From Phymorhynchus buccinoides (taxonomy: Eukaryota > Mollusca > Gastropoda > Neogastropoda > Raphitomidae), in the NCBI GenBank assembly GCA_017654935.2, contig CM065693.1, forward strand, positions 9,253,172-9,317,171: a stretch of DNA of 64,000 nucleotides, read 5' to 3'. The notes beneath the pieces are model-generated. The model was given only the letters and a program-made list of their open reading frames with translations, was not told the DNA's origin and searched no databases. Positions 23,485-29,109 of this stretch are shown here, in pieces. Both the position numbers and the translations under genes were made by a program. Position 1 is the stretch's first letter. Each line of letters begins with the position of its first letter.

Positions 23485-26400
23485 CTCATTTTTCCCATTC
23501 TGAAAGATTCACACACAAATACCCTCTCATTCGGATCAATCTGTTGTGTTTTTCAGGTTTGCGTAAAAACATGTTTCTTACGTCATATTTATTGTTTATT
23601 TATTCACTCGCTAGTTCTTTCATAGTCCTACTTAGATAATATTCGGTTGGGCGGATGAGTTAGAATGAATGGTGGGTGCCAAGCGCATTGAGCTGCGTAG
23701 CAAGAAGTGCACTTGATTAATACAGTGGAACCTCCCTTTTAAGGCCTTGAAAAATCATCCAAAAAATAACCTTCACTGCCCCGTCACAGATATTTCCTTC
23801 AACTTCCGGTAACCTATGAACTGCCCTGTCACGGAAATATCCATCAGTGTTATTCTAAGAGTTTCCCTTTTTCTATCCGTATGCTTTTCGCAGTATGTTT
23901 GAATGCATGTGAGAGTGTTCTCAAATGATAGTACAGTGGAACCTCCCTTTTAAGACCTCCCATTATAAGACTCCCTCCCATATAAGACCTACTTCTCTGA
24001 GACATTGCCCTTCTTTTTAAATATTAAAATTACCTCCCTTATAAGACCCCTCCCTTATAAGACCACATTTTGGATGATTTTTTGAAGGTCTTAAGGGAGG
24101 TTCCACTGTATTTTCAATTCTCTTTCCGAAAAGTGTAGGTTATATGCCCTTTTATTCAGCAGTTTTTGCGATAGACTTCACAACCTAAAACGGCTTGGCA
24201 AATAGTTGCCTCAGAACCAGAAACGGGCTTGGCAGCGAAGGAGTAAAGTGGGAGGGAGTTGTAAGAGGGAGGTAATTTTAATACTTACAAAAAAGGGCAA
24301 TGTCTCAGAGAAGTAGGTCTTAACTGGGAGGGAGTCTTATAAGGGAGGTTCCACTGTACTATATATTATTACATGGATGCTCCTTCTTGCAGGATGTCCT
24401 GAATTACAGGATTTTTAAATTACCTAGAGTCGGCGGATTATAAGAATTTGAGAAGCTATGCTTTTCTTGCACACACAACACACACTTGTACAATAAAGAG
24501 GGCCTGTATAAGCATTTACTACACTTGTACAATAAAGAGGGCCTGTATAAGCATTTACTACACTTGTACAATAAAGAGGGCCTGTATAAGCATTTACTAC
24601 ACTTGTACAATAAAGAGGGCCTGTATAAGCATTTACTACACTTGTACAATAAAGAGGGCCTGTATAAGCATTTGCTATATTGAAAGGAATGTAGCACTTG
24701 TACTAGTCTAGAGGGGTGAAAAAAGAGCAGTAAATGTGTGTGTGTGTGCGTGCACTGCCCCTGCACTTTGCCGGATTTTTGAAATTTCCCAAGAGCACCC
24801 ATGTTATCTATCTATACCTATATAACATTGTTGCTGTGTGTGTGTGTGTCTGTCTGTCTGTCCACCCTGTAACTCATGAACCACTGAACAGAATCGCTTC
24901 ATATTTTGTGTGGTGGTGTATCATGGTACACAGATGGTCCCGTATAAATATTGTGACCTCGCTGACCTTTACGTTTGACCTTGAAAACTGGTCAGAAGAA
25001 AGGGTAGTAATTAGGGAATGACTGGCTGGACTGGTTTTTCACTGGTTACTTTCCTTGCATCATAAATAAAAAGAGGGTGAGAGGCGAAAGAGAGAGAGAG
25101 TGTGTGTGCAGCGGGTGCGAAGCGTAGCGAGCAGGAATGCTAGTTATTATTGTTGTTCCAGGAAGGAGAAGACGCGGCGCATCCTGAAGAAGAACCCCCT
25201 GAAGAACAAGCGGGTGATGATCCGCCTCAACCCCTACGCCAAAGCCGCTGCGAAGGCCTCCATTGCCCAGCAGCAGACACGACAGCGCAGCAAAGAGGAG
25301 CTCATCAACAAGAAGAGAGGGGTGAGTGGTGTTGATTCTATCCAAAGCCTCCACAGCTCTGCAGCAGGTACGACAGCGCAGTAAAGAGGAGCTCATCAAC
25401 AAGAAGAGAGGGGTGAGTGGTGTTGATTCTATCCAAAGCCTCCACAGCTCTGCAGCAGGTACGACGACAGCGCAGTAAAGAGGAGCTCATCAACAAGAAG
25501 AGAGGGGTGAGTGGTGTTGATTCTATCCAAAGCCTCCACAGCTCTGCAGCAGGTACGACAGCGCAGTAAAGAGGAGCTCATCAACAAGAAGAGAGGGGTG
25601 AGTGGTGTTGATTCTATCCAAAGCCTCCACAGCTCTGCAGCAGGTACGACAGCGCAGCAAAGAGGAGCTCATCAACAAGAAGAGAGGGGTGAGTGGTGTT
25701 GATTCTATCCAAAGCCTCCACAGCTCTGCAGCAGGTACGACAGCGCAGTAAAGAGGAGCTCATCAACAAGAAGAGAGGGGTGAGTGGTGTTGATTCTATC
25801 CAAAGCCTCCACAGCTCTGCAGCAGGTACGACAGCGCAGTAAAGAGGAGCTCATCAACAAGAAGAGAGGGGTGAGTGGTGTTGATTCTATCCAAAGCCTC
25901 CACAGCTCTGCAGCAGGCACGACAGCACAGCAAAGAGGAGCTCATCAACAAGAAGAGAGGGGTGAGAGCTGGGGGGCCTTCAGCCTTCAACACAGAACAG
26001 GGTTGATAATTCTATCTTAAAAAATGAATGGGGCCAGAATAAAAAAAATTAGGTGGTCACCTGGACATTTTAACTCTGTATTTTTGACATTCTTTTTTTT
26101 TTTTTCTTTGCTATCCCATCTTCTGGGCCGTACAGTGGCGTCATCCAAATCCCAATTCGCAGCCACACCCTGGTTTGTTCGGGTCGCAGAATCCAAGACC
26201 AGCAGTCAAAGAGGAGCGAATCTATGTTAGGCCGTCAGGAGGCAACCAACCGAGGAGACACTGCACTGCTACTACTACTGCTACTGAGTCACTTCGGTGG
26301 ACTCCCCCGAAGACGGAGTGTGGCTGCCCATGTGGCAGGGTAATCAAAAACGGTCACACATGTAATGTTCTCATCCCTAGCTGATGCATTTGTACCATAG

Positions 26401-26750
26401 TGTTCTAGTGCTTCGGCTGTTGGGATGATCCCTTGAGTCTTTTAGCCAGGGTATGTCAACAAACTTGGGTGGAGTTCAGTGGAGCCTGTTCAGGACACAT
26501 TTTTGACATTCATGGTTGTCAGTTACATGTCAACTGACAAAGAGGGGAGTAACTTGTTTTTTCTCGAGTGTGCATGCTTTTATAAAAATTCCATGTTTGG
26601 AGATGACCAAGTGCAGTCTTGAACGCCTAGTGTGTACCTGCTATGTTTCAGATCAAGACCCCCCTTCCCGATGTGCAGAAGGGCAAGGCTTCGGCCAAGA
26701 AAGCTGCTCAGCGCAACAAGGCTGCCACCAAAGGCAAAGGAAAGAAGTAG
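7565..26750 (+). CDS. RPL4: 60S ribosomal protein L4 (uL4), spliced gene
   Basis: Ribosomal protein uL4 of the large subunit, whose internal loop lines the nascent-peptide exit tunnel. Coding exons are 7565-7742, 9242-9487, 10501-10625, 12293-12422, 21407-21563, 22200-22283, 25162-25321 and 26652-26750. All junctions are GT-AG and phases join exactly, giving about 393 residues if one ATG codon comes from an unfound exon 1 (Drosophila and vertebrate proteins are about 400-430). Diagnostic stretches include [70 protein letters not shown] and KKNPLKN; a lysine-rich tail ends the protein. As in vertebrates, the introns host U18 snoRNA, here in many copies. Exons 3, 4, 6 and 8 have partial tandem copies of their ends in adjacent introns. 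The shorter C-terminal tail is a lineage feature. Identity is very secure. Confidence 0.97.
7972..8030 (-). mobile_element. LINE 3' tail fragment (L2/CR1-like), reversed
   Basis: On the minus strand it reads AGCGCTATATAAATTTTC followed by AATAATAATAA, the typical 3' end of L2/CR1-type retroposons. Similar tails are at 33620-33691 and 51405-51480. Confidence 0.6.
8031..9054. other. RPL4 intron 2, no gene seen
   Basis: Contains a 24-nt poly-G tract at 8304-8327. A stretch near 8505-8780 (starting GCATCAGAATTGTCAGAGG) resembles intron 6 sequence near 21885-22130, so introns 2 and 6 share duplicated sequence. No snoRNA or exon is visible. Confidence 0.6.
8304..8327 (+). repeat. Poly-G tract (24 nt)
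   Basis: Pure run of G in RPL4 intron 2. One of at least six such runs in the window. Confidence 0.95.
9055..9170 (+). repeat. Dispersed repeat ending in ...GTGTAGCGTT-TTTAGTTCA
   Basis: Relatives are at 19583-19745 (reversed), 44895-44972 and 54705-54865. Shared landmarks are AAGTCTTTTTAAAGAC, a GTTTATTTCACCTTCATG-like stretch and AGTGTAGCGTTTTGATG. This is probably an old transposable element; the class is unknown. Confidence 0.7.
9242..9487 (+). CDS. RPL4: RPL4 exon 3
   Basis: Acceptor GTCATGCCAG ends at 9241; donor GTAGCG starts at 9488. Encodes the tunnel-loop region [20 protein letters not shown] through PALVMSK, the most conserved block of uL4. The 3' end of this exon, including its donor, is copied twice in intron 3 (9824-9897 and 10133-10214). 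Confidence 0.97.
9535..9800 (+). repeat. Dispersed repeat (GCAGGATGTCCTGAA family), degenerate copy
   Basis: Shares TCAGGATGTCCTGAAnTnCAGGATTTTT and GTCGCCGGATTATGAGA with copies at 12545-12830 and 24365-24810. Lies in RPL4 intron 3. Confidence 0.65.
9824..9897 (+). pseudogene. Duplicated 3' end of RPL4 exon 3 (copy 2)
   Basis: Matches the last ~75 nt of exon 3 (RYAICSAI...PALVMSK) with a 6-nt deletion and substitutions, and keeps the donor AAAG-GTAGCG. The preceding sequence has no clear acceptor, so it is not a credible exon. Confidence 0.9.
9928..10100 (+). mobile_element. CAGTGGAACCTCC MITE (TA target)
   Basis: Full-length foldback element from CAGTGGAACCTCCC to its inverted end, flanked by TA. 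It belongs to a family with copies at 17543, 19540-19862, 23934, 24243, 27408, 34332 and 61724, and a solo end at 23722. TIR and TA duplication point to a pogo/Tigger or other Tc1-mariner-type non-autonomous element. Confidence 0.85.
10133..10214 (+). pseudogene. Duplicated 3' end of RPL4 exon 3 (copy 3)
   Basis: A third copy of the exon 3 end, closer to the original than copy 2, again followed by the GTAGCGTTGGGATTT donor region. The downstream 91-bp repeats of exon 4 start almost immediately. Confidence 0.9.
10234..10500 (+). repeat. Three 91-bp copies of the RPL4 exon 4 start
   Basis: Units begin at 10234, 10325 and 10416, and the true exon is the fourth (GCATTGAGG at 10507). Each contains the first ~60 nt of exon 4 ([18 protein letters not shown]) plus intron sequence with the acceptor ATGGTGCAG. 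Acceptors before copies 2 and 3 (ending at about 10318 and 10409) would include a frame that reads D-P-F-stop or D-L-F-stop, so productive mRNA must use the last acceptor at 10500. Confidence 0.95.
10501..10625 (+). CDS. RPL4: RPL4 exon 4
   Basis: Acceptor ATGGTGCAG ends at 10500; donor GTCAGT starts at 10626. Encodes [20 protein letters not shown] through RAWKDVEK (41 codons). It is the last of four tandem copies of its 5' end and the only one followed by the rest of the exon. Confidence 0.97.
10660..10770 (-). repeat. Dispersed repeat (GGGAGACCAGTGAAAACTG family)
   Basis: On the minus strand it matches the copies at 27225-27335 and 28755-28885, which share GGGGAGACCAGTGAAAACTG, CCGGACACATACGTACC and GGCCTGGGAACnCAGAAGAA. 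Confidence 0.75.
10879..11295 (+). repeat. Dispersed ~430-bp repeat (AATAATTAAGGGGAGTAATT family)
   Basis: Near-identical ends and order of blocks occur at 47080-47535 (same strand) and 58515-58915 (reverse). Begins TTGTTCGGAAATAATTAAGG and ends near CTAGTTTTTTCCG. No TIR or coding frame is evident. Confidence 0.85.
11296..12004. other. RPL4 intron 4, no gene seen
   Basis: Unique-looking sequence with a pyrimidine-rich patch near 11600. I looked for box C/D pairs here and found none convincing. Confidence 0.5.
12005..12235 (-). repeat. Dispersed repeat (GGAGTGTGGCTGCC...AGCCAGGG family), minus strand
   Basis: Plus-strand copies are at 26295-26452, 35312-35470, 37255-37430 and 44430-44615. 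Landmarks are GGTCACACATGTAATGTTCTC, GGTGCATTTGTACCATAG and GGAGTCTTTTAGCCAGGG. In this copy the tail (AAAGACTCCAGGGATCATCC) is itself tandemly duplicated at about 12020 and 12101. Probably a SINE-like or MITE-like family; the class was not resolved. Confidence 0.8.
12293..12422 (+). CDS. RPL4: RPL4 exon 5
   Basis: Acceptor GTGCGGCAG ends at 12292; donor GTACGG starts at 12423. Encodes [20 protein letters not shown] then [23 protein letters not shown]. The following 9-kb intron 5 carries the U18 array. Confidence 0.97.
12545..12830 (+). repeat. Dispersed repeat (GCAGGATGTCCTGAA family)
   Basis: Same family as 9535-9800 and 24365-24810, including the CACTTGTACAATAAA-AGGGCCT block that is amplified at 24483-24680. 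It appears nested in a relative of the GGGTGAAAGTAGTTC element (its left part at 12507-12545, continuation near 12830-13020). Confidence 0.7.
13283..13364 (+). ncRNA. SNORD18: Box C/D snoRNA U18, copy 1
   Basis: Intron-encoded snoRNA that guides 2'-O-methylation of large-subunit rRNA (human 28S A1313 region; known for U18). Terminal stem GACATGTTGA pairs perfectly with TCAACATGTC at the 3' end. Box C is GTGATGA, box D' is TTGA, a C'-like AATGAAA follows, and box D is CTGA. The guide TTGGTCCGTGTT before D' is complementary to the conserved 28S sequence AACACGGACCAA and matches vertebrate U18 in the same position. Vertebrate U18 genes are also in RPL4 introns. The 5' flanking block is more degenerate than in the other copies. 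Confidence 0.95.
13857..13937 (+). ncRNA. SNORD18: Box C/D snoRNA U18, copy 2
   Basis: Perfect 10-bp terminal stem, invariant guide and all boxes. It is one nt shorter than the others between C' and D, and has GATGATGC after box C. Confidence 0.95.
14162..14398 (+). mobile_element. TTAA-flanked MITE (piggyBac-like) inside the U18 array
   Basis: Begins CCCTTTTGCCACCAA and ends with the inverse, flanked by TTAA at 14158-14161 and 14399-14402. Other array units carry the uninterrupted GATTTTTTTAAAAGTG site. Same family as 27956-28187, 34853-35090 and 47983-48222. Confidence 0.85.
14665..14746 (+). ncRNA. SNORD18: Box C/D snoRNA U18, copy 3
   Basis: 82 nt with perfect terminal stem, box C GTGATGA, guide TTGGTCCGTGTT, D' TTGA and D CTGA intact. 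Confidence 0.95.
15003..15026 (+). repeat. Poly-G tract (24 nt)
   Basis: Pure G run between array blocks, absent from the corresponding place in neighbouring units. Confidence 0.95.
15201..15282 (+). ncRNA. SNORD18: Box C/D snoRNA U18, copy 4
   Basis: Boxes and guide intact. The stem reads GGCATGTTGA against TCAGCATGTC: two substitutions, each converting a Watson-Crick pair into G-U, so pairing is kept. Confidence 0.93.
15678..15744. repeat. (CT)n microsatellite in the U18 array
   Basis: Expansion of a short CTCTCT stretch that is present in every long array unit. Confidence 0.95.
15767..15888. mobile_element. 122-bp TTAA MITE with AGACCC...GGGTCT ends
   Basis: TIRs include AGACCC(C/T)GCACGTCACGTG. 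TTAA lies on both sides (15763-15766 and 15889-15892). The homologous spot in other units reads CTTAAGAAC or CTTGAGAAC without an insert, giving a natural empty site. TTAA targeting suggests a piggyBac-type transposase. Confidence 0.88.
15969..16050 (+). ncRNA. SNORD18: Box C/D snoRNA U18, copy 5
   Basis: All boxes, guide and the 10-bp terminal stem intact, with the full 5' conserved block. Confidence 0.95.
16368..16449 (+). ncRNA. SNORD18: Box C/D snoRNA U18, copy 6
   Basis: All boxes, guide and stem intact. The only change is one C-to-T after box C, outside the guide. Confidence 0.95.
16793..16874 (+). ncRNA. SNORD18: Box C/D snoRNA U18, copy 7
   Basis: Boxes and guide intact. The 3' stem strand ends ATGCTT instead of ATGTC, costing the outermost pairs; about eight pairs remain. 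Confidence 0.92.
17211..17292 (+). ncRNA. SNORD18: Box C/D snoRNA U18, copy 8
   Basis: Guide and boxes intact (GACATGTTGGTGTGATGA at the 5' end). The innermost stem pair is lost by A to G, and the D'-C' linker is altered (GACAACAATG). Confidence 0.92.
17543..17703 (+). mobile_element. CAGTGGAACCTCC MITE in the U18 array
   Basis: Complete element flanked by TA. Other units read AGTCTGTTATTAGA without insertion, so TA is the duplicated target. The first bases CAGTGGAAGTCTGTTA also seem partly duplicated just upstream (17527-17542). Confidence 0.85.
17950..18031 (+). ncRNA. SNORD18: Box C/D snoRNA U18, copy 9
   Basis: All boxes, guide and stem intact. Confidence 0.95.
18303..18384 (+). ncRNA. 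SNORD18: Box C/D snoRNA U18, copy 10
   Basis: All boxes, guide and stem intact. Shares the GATGATGC variant with copy 2, suggesting a common origin for these two units. Confidence 0.95.
18491..18938. mobile_element. 448-bp TTAA MITE with GGGCTTCGCACACTAGC ends
   Basis: Left end GGGCTTCGCACACTAGCGTC, right end its inverse with one extra terminal base. TTAA lies at 18487-18490 and 18939-18942. A neighbouring unit at about 14024 has the intact TGTTAACCTCTTGACTGC pre-insertion site. Internal sequence is rich in GATCGCGG/CGCGGCG motifs. No coding capacity. Confidence 0.88.
19071..19122. repeat. (CT)n microsatellite
   Basis: Same array position as the shorter TCTCTCTCTG tract of other units. Confidence 0.95.
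19192..19273 (+). ncRNA. SNORD18: Box C/D snoRNA U18, copy 11
   Basis: Last copy of the intron 5 array; boxes, guide and perfect stem intact. It ends 2.1 kb before the exon 6 acceptor, far from the ~70-80 nt spacing favoured for intronic snoRNAs in vertebrates. Confidence 0.95.
19540..19862 (-). mobile_element. CAGTGGAACC MITE interrupted by another repeat
   Basis: Reverse-oriented MITE whose halves (about 19540-19582 and 19785-19860) are separated by the dispersed repeat at 19583-19745 and a piece of snoRNA-array sequence (GCTGCTGACATAAGTGTGCC). Confidence 0.7.
19583..19745 (-). repeat. Dispersed repeat (TTTAGTTCA family), reversed
   Basis: Reverse counterpart of 9055-9170 and 54705-54865, nested in the MITE. 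Confidence 0.7.
19978..20444. mobile_element. 467-bp hAT-like MITE rich in AACCGGTT, 8-bp TSD
   Basis: Flanked by CTAGGCAT on both sides (19970-19977 and 20445-20452), an 8-bp duplication typical of hAT transposons. Ends are TAGAGTTGAGAACCGG and the inverse TAGAGGTGGGG. Clusters of the palindrome AACCGGTT sit near both ends, and a CA tract lies at 20131-20165. It is inserted exactly at the acceptor of a decayed exon 6 copy. Confidence 0.85.
20445..21325 (+). pseudogene. Five decayed copies of the RPL4 exon 6 start
   Basis: Upstream of the true exon 6 are relatives of its first 40-100 nt at about 20445-20530, 20813-20905, 20953-21052, 21098-21185 and 21236-21320. All resemble GGCATCACGCTGATCAGTGT followed by the LNLLKV region, most preceded by an AG. 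They translate as variants of [15 protein letters not shown] with frameshifts and stops, so they are exon relics. Spacing is 104-370 bp. The copies carrying GGTTTCTGGTTTCCTC form a separate subgroup. Confidence 0.85.
21407..21563 (+). CDS. RPL4: RPL4 exon 6
   Basis: Acceptor CATTGTTTCAG ends at 21406; donor GTGAGT starts at 21564. Encodes [20 protein letters not shown] then [14 protein letters not shown] to KTAY. It is the only copy with the full open frame. Missing the first donor gives an immediate stop (AAG TGA). Confidence 0.97.
21564..21825 (+). repeat. 95-bp tandem copies of the RPL4 exon 6 end
   Basis: GACAACATCTACGG recurs at 21511 (real exon), 21606, 21701 and 21802; the last copy is truncated after ACCTGG. 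Copies 2 and 3 keep the CAA-GTGAGT donor, so three equivalent donors lie at 21564, 21659 and 21754. Only the first gives an open frame. Confidence 0.95.
22200..22283 (+). CDS. RPL4: RPL4 exon 7
   Basis: Acceptor TTGTTTCAG ends at 22199; donor GTAAGA starts at 22284. Encodes [20 protein letters not shown] then CAALRAP (84 nt). Confidence 0.97.
22385..22921. mobile_element. TIR element with ACCGTATTTTTCGG ends
   Basis: Left end TACCGTATTTTTCGGGCTAT, right end GTAGTCCGGAAAATACAGTA, inverted relative to each other over about 25 bp. Remnants of the family lie at 19880-19950, 27000-27060 and 34152-34330. Superfamily not determined. Confidence 0.75.
22984..23066 (+). ncRNA. SNORD18: Box C/D snoRNA U18, copy 12 (diverged, intron 7)
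   Basis: Separate from the array, in intron 7. Box C AATGATGA, guide ATTGGTCCGTGTTG unchanged, D' TTGA, C'-like CATGAAA, and box D CTGA. The stem TATGTTGA pairs with TCAGCATA using one G-U pair. Most other positions have changed, so this is an older paralogue still under constraint at the guide and boxes. Confidence 0.93.
23401..23487. repeat. (CT)n microsatellite
   Basis: About 87 nt of CT with one interruption, in RPL4 intron 7. Confidence 0.95.
23722..23770 (+). mobile_element. CAGTGGAACC MITE, solo end
   Basis: Starts TACAGTGGAACCTCCCTT and continues with the internal GAAAAATCATCCAAAA motif, then is lost. Confidence 0.6.
23934..24108 (+). mobile_element. CAGTGGAACC MITE, full length
   Basis: Complete foldback copy flanked by TA. 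Confidence 0.85.
24243..24356 (-). mobile_element. CAGTGGAACC MITE, partial, reversed
   Basis: Reverse-oriented right half ending in GGTTCCACTGTA, 135 bp from the previous copy. Confidence 0.75.
24365..24810 (+). repeat. Dispersed repeat (GCAGGATGTCCTGAA family) with internal minisatellite
   Basis: Third copy of the family. Within it the block CACTTGTACAATAAAGAGGG plus CCTGTATAAGCATTTACTA is repeated five times with a 39-bp period (24483-24680). The related copy at 12545 has it once. Confidence 0.9.
24811..25140. other. RPL4 intron 7 end; no gene seen
   Basis: Contains short GT and GA runs and a stretch AACTCATGAACCACTGAACA with GAATCGCTTCA that resembles motifs near 35690 and 35945. Confidence 0.4.
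25162..25321 (+). CDS. RPL4: RPL4 exon 8
   Basis: Acceptor GTTGTTCCAG ends at 25161; donor GTGAGT starts at 25322. Encodes [20 protein letters not shown] then [13 protein letters not shown] and the basic tail [16 protein letters not shown]. It ends in phase 0, so added phase-0 exons would not disturb the frame. Confidence 0.97.
25322..25971 (+). repeat. Seven 91-bp copies of the RPL4 exon 8 end (candidate mini-exons)
   Basis: The period is 91 bp (94 once). Each copy has CTCTGCAG, then 48 nt (51 in one), then GGG-GTGAG. Candidate mini-exons are 25365-25412, 25456-25506, 25550-25597, 25641-25688, 25732-25779, 25823-25870 and 25914-25961. All are phase 0-0 and encode [16 protein letters not shown] or a close variant (last copy [16 protein letters not shown]). 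The one length change is exactly 3 nt. Reading through the intron instead hits a stop after about 22 codons. Whether any copy is spliced in cannot be seen here. Confidence 0.9.
25972..26294. repeat. Repeat-derived RPL4 intron 8 segment
   Basis: Around 26095-26240 the sequence CTATCCCATCTTCTGGGCC through TCGCAGCCACACC is related (in reverse) to 55860-55990. Not coding. Confidence 0.5.
26295..26452 (+). repeat. Dispersed repeat (GGAGTGTGGCTGCC family)
   Basis: Full plus-strand copy, from CGGAGTGTGGCTGCCCATGT to GAGTCTTTTAGCCAGGG. Confidence 0.85.
26652..26750 (+). CDS. RPL4: RPL4 exon 9 (last)
   Basis: Acceptor CTATGTTTCAG ends at 26651. Encodes [20 protein letters not shown] then [12 protein letters not shown] and stop TAG. 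The lysine-rich C-terminus is typical of uL4 tails, though shorter than in vertebrates. Confidence 0.96.
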   Translation: MKTPLPDVQKGKASAKKAAQRNKAATKGKGKK

Positions 26751-26780
26751 AACAATCAAACTGTGATCCCGGTGAAGCCA

Positions 26781-26786
26781 AATAAA
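26781..26786 (+). terminator. RPL4 polyadenylation signal AATAAA
   Basis: AATAAA 31 bp after the stop codon, giving the very short 3' UTR usual for ribosomal protein genes. Confidence 0.85.
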
Positions 26787-27224
26787 CAAAAATGAAGATT
26801 TTTTTTTAACAGAACTGCCTTTACGTGAGTTTGTATGAATGTGTTGGCGTGTGTGTGTAGTAGGAAGTGAGATTCGTTATTTTTCATGTGCCCCCATATT
26901 TTTCAGACTGTAACCCACCCAACCACCCAATTTTACAAAAAAAAATCAAATCAATTTTTTTTTAATTTTCTTACTAAATTAGAAGTGACATTGTGAGACA
27001 CAGGGGTCTCCCTATGGGAAAAACGTATAGTTTATCGCCTTATAGTCCAAAAAATACAGAAGTCCATGAAATCTTTATATGACTGTTGTGACATAAGAAA
27101 TTCAGTGGATGATAGAATGCTATGCGAAGCAACATGACATAGTTTCGAGATAAAACCGTCGCACATTTTCTCTCTCTCTCTCTCTTTTCAAACCTCATTA
27201 TTCAAACATCCAGTGTCTACGAAA

Positions 27225-27335
27225 TCGGAATGTGTCCGCTGAATGCAGCAGGGAGACCAATGAACACTGAAAATCGGACACCTACCTCGCTCATTATGGC
27301 CATATGGTCTGGGAACGCAGAAGAACATCCACTGT
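27225..27335 (+). repeat. Dispersed repeat (GGGAGACCAGTGAAAACTG family)
   Basis: Diverged relative of 28755-28885 (GAAATCGGAATGTGTCCGCT start). Confidence 0.7.
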
Positions 27336-27407
27336 AGCCCACATTCCCTCCCATATCACCTCCACCCACTTTATTGTCGACAAAAGACACCTCTAAGCCT
27401 AGTAGTA

Positions 27408-27571
27408 CAGTGGAACTCCCTTATGAGACCTCCCATTATTTATAAGACTCCCTCCCACATAAGACCTACTTCTCTGAGACATTGCCCTTCTTTGTAAGTA
27501 TTAAAATTACCTCCCTATAAGACCCCTCCCTTATAAGACCTCATTTTGGATGATTTTTGAAGGTTGCACTG
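27408..27571 (+). mobile_element. CAGTGGAACC MITE
   Basis: Nearly complete copy flanked by TA; the right TIR has been shortened (AAGGTTGCACTG). Confidence 0.8.
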
Positions 27572-27951
27572 TAGTACACACACATGCACACACCCAGGCA
27601 TGCTCTCTAGTATGGATGCATGCAAACACAATTTGTGGAGGCAACATTTTTACTTTATTTCACATTCCCAACAACAGAAAATGCAAAACAGAAGATCATT
27701 TGGAGCATGGAACATTACAAGTACCAGTACACGTATTGTATATTTTAAAACAAATATGAAAGAGAAAAAACCCCACAGGATTTCTAACAAAGGGCAAGTT
27801 TTACTGGGGAGCAAATGAAAGTAAAGCAAGCGAGTTAATGTTTCACTATTGCAAAAATGATTCAACGAAATGGTAATACATGTAGGTACTTTTTGAGGAG
27901 TAATGTACAATTATTTTTCTTTCCTTTGTCAGTTTTTAGACAGTTTTCATT
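27572..27951. other. Intergenic, no feature seen
   Basis: AT-rich. Short open frames only, none with recognisable similarity. Confidence 0.4.
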
Positions 27952-27955
27952 TTAA

Positions 27956-28187
27956 CCCTTTCACCACCAACGTCGCATTTATGCACCATAGTGATTTAAC
28001 TCCAATGTCACTAAAAGGTATCAAACCAGGGCCTGTTATCCGAAGACCCTATTGTCTTAGTTTTGGGAGGTAAGGATAGACCTTATTTTATATATGTTAC
28101 AGAAGAATCCCCAATACTGCAGACGGATTTTTGCCCAGGTAAATGTAATAGCAATTTTTGGCTGAAATATGGCTGGCGGTGAAAGGG
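27956..28187 (+). mobile_element. TTAA MITE, CCCTTTCACC(A/G)CCA ends (piggyBac-like)
   Basis: Flanked by TTAA (27952-27955 and 28188-28191) with TIRs CCCTTTCACC / GGTGAAAGGG. Related copies are at 14162, 34853 and 47983, with shared internal GGGCCTGTTATCCGAAGACC and GAATCCCCAATACTGC. Confidence 0.88.
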
Positions 28188-28191
28188 TTAA

Positions 28192-28580
28192 ATTAAAAAC
28201 AATGTGTGATGAAAATGGAACTTATATGCATGGCATACGTTATTATGTGAGTGAATAAACATCAACATCCCTTTGAAAATAAGAATTTGTGTATTCTCCT
28301 TTCATAAAATATTACGAAGCAGAAAGACAACAGCTTTTTCAAAATGAAAATTTGTACACCCATTTACAGATTTCCCTTTCGCAAAAGATACATGCATTTC
28401 GAAGCAAAATGATAACGGCCCTCAAAAGGGAAACTTGTGTATTCCCAATGGGTAAGATGGAACTTTTAAAAAACCATGATGTTAATGTTCTATTCTGTGG
28501 TATTTAGTGTTTTTTAGTCAGGGGGGGGGCGTAGCTATCAATTTGATTCATACCGTCCCGTGGGGATACCGGGGGTTCTT
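28192..28580. other. Intergenic, no gene seen
   Basis: AT-rich with one 72-codon frame (28289-28507) that I do not recognise and that lacks any splice or repeat support. Confidence 0.35.
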
Positions 28581-28584
28581 TCAT

Positions 28585-28690
28585 AAAAATAGTTCCCCCA
28601 CCTTCTGGAAGTTCTGTGCTTGTAACTTCCTCTAATCTGCTACTCTTTCTGCCTTTTCCCTTTGCTTTCTGTCATCTACTATATTTCTGA
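28585..28690 (-). repeat. Dispersed repeat shared with 62815-62900
   Basis: Contains GTTCCCCCACCTTCTGGAAG, a match in reverse to the sequence beside the 77-nt poly-G tract at 62909. Here the same position has only five C. Confidence 0.7.
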
Positions 28691-28754
28691 TTTATCGGAC
28701 CATTCTCCTGCCTTTTGTCAAAAAAAAAAAAATTGAAATAATTTTTCTCTTTTG

Positions 28755-28885
28755 AGCTCCTCCGAAATCGAAATGTGTCGGCTGTACGCAGCGGGGAGAC
28801 CAGTGAAAACTGAAAACCGGACACATACGTACCTTACCCATTATGGCTGTATGGCCTGGGAACACAGAAGAAGAAGAATGGATTT
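28755..28885 (+). repeat. Dispersed repeat (GGGAGACCAGTGAAAACTG family)
   Basis: Best-preserved copy: CTCCGAAATCGAAATGTGTC to GGCCTGGGAACACAGAAG. Confidence 0.75.
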
Positions 28886-29109
28886 CTCCCTGCTCTTATC
28901 AACCTTTACCTGCCAGGGCTTTTTTATATGTGTAAAGCTCACAGGTCGTACTTACTTAAAGTTCCCCATCTGAAGGACTCGACGTTCAGTTCAATTATCC
29001 TGTCAAACTGGAAAGAAACAGCAAGGCTGGGGTTCGAACCTAGGTCACTCACGCATTGAATTCGCAGACAAATCATGGGTTAAAATGGATGGGAAGACTT
29101 TAGTTAAAG

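Noticed and set aside
7743..26651. U16 snoRNA (SNORD16), which shares RPL4 as host in vertebrates
   Set aside because: I searched the introns by eye for box C/D pairs with a U16-like guide and found none; a covariance-model search would decide.
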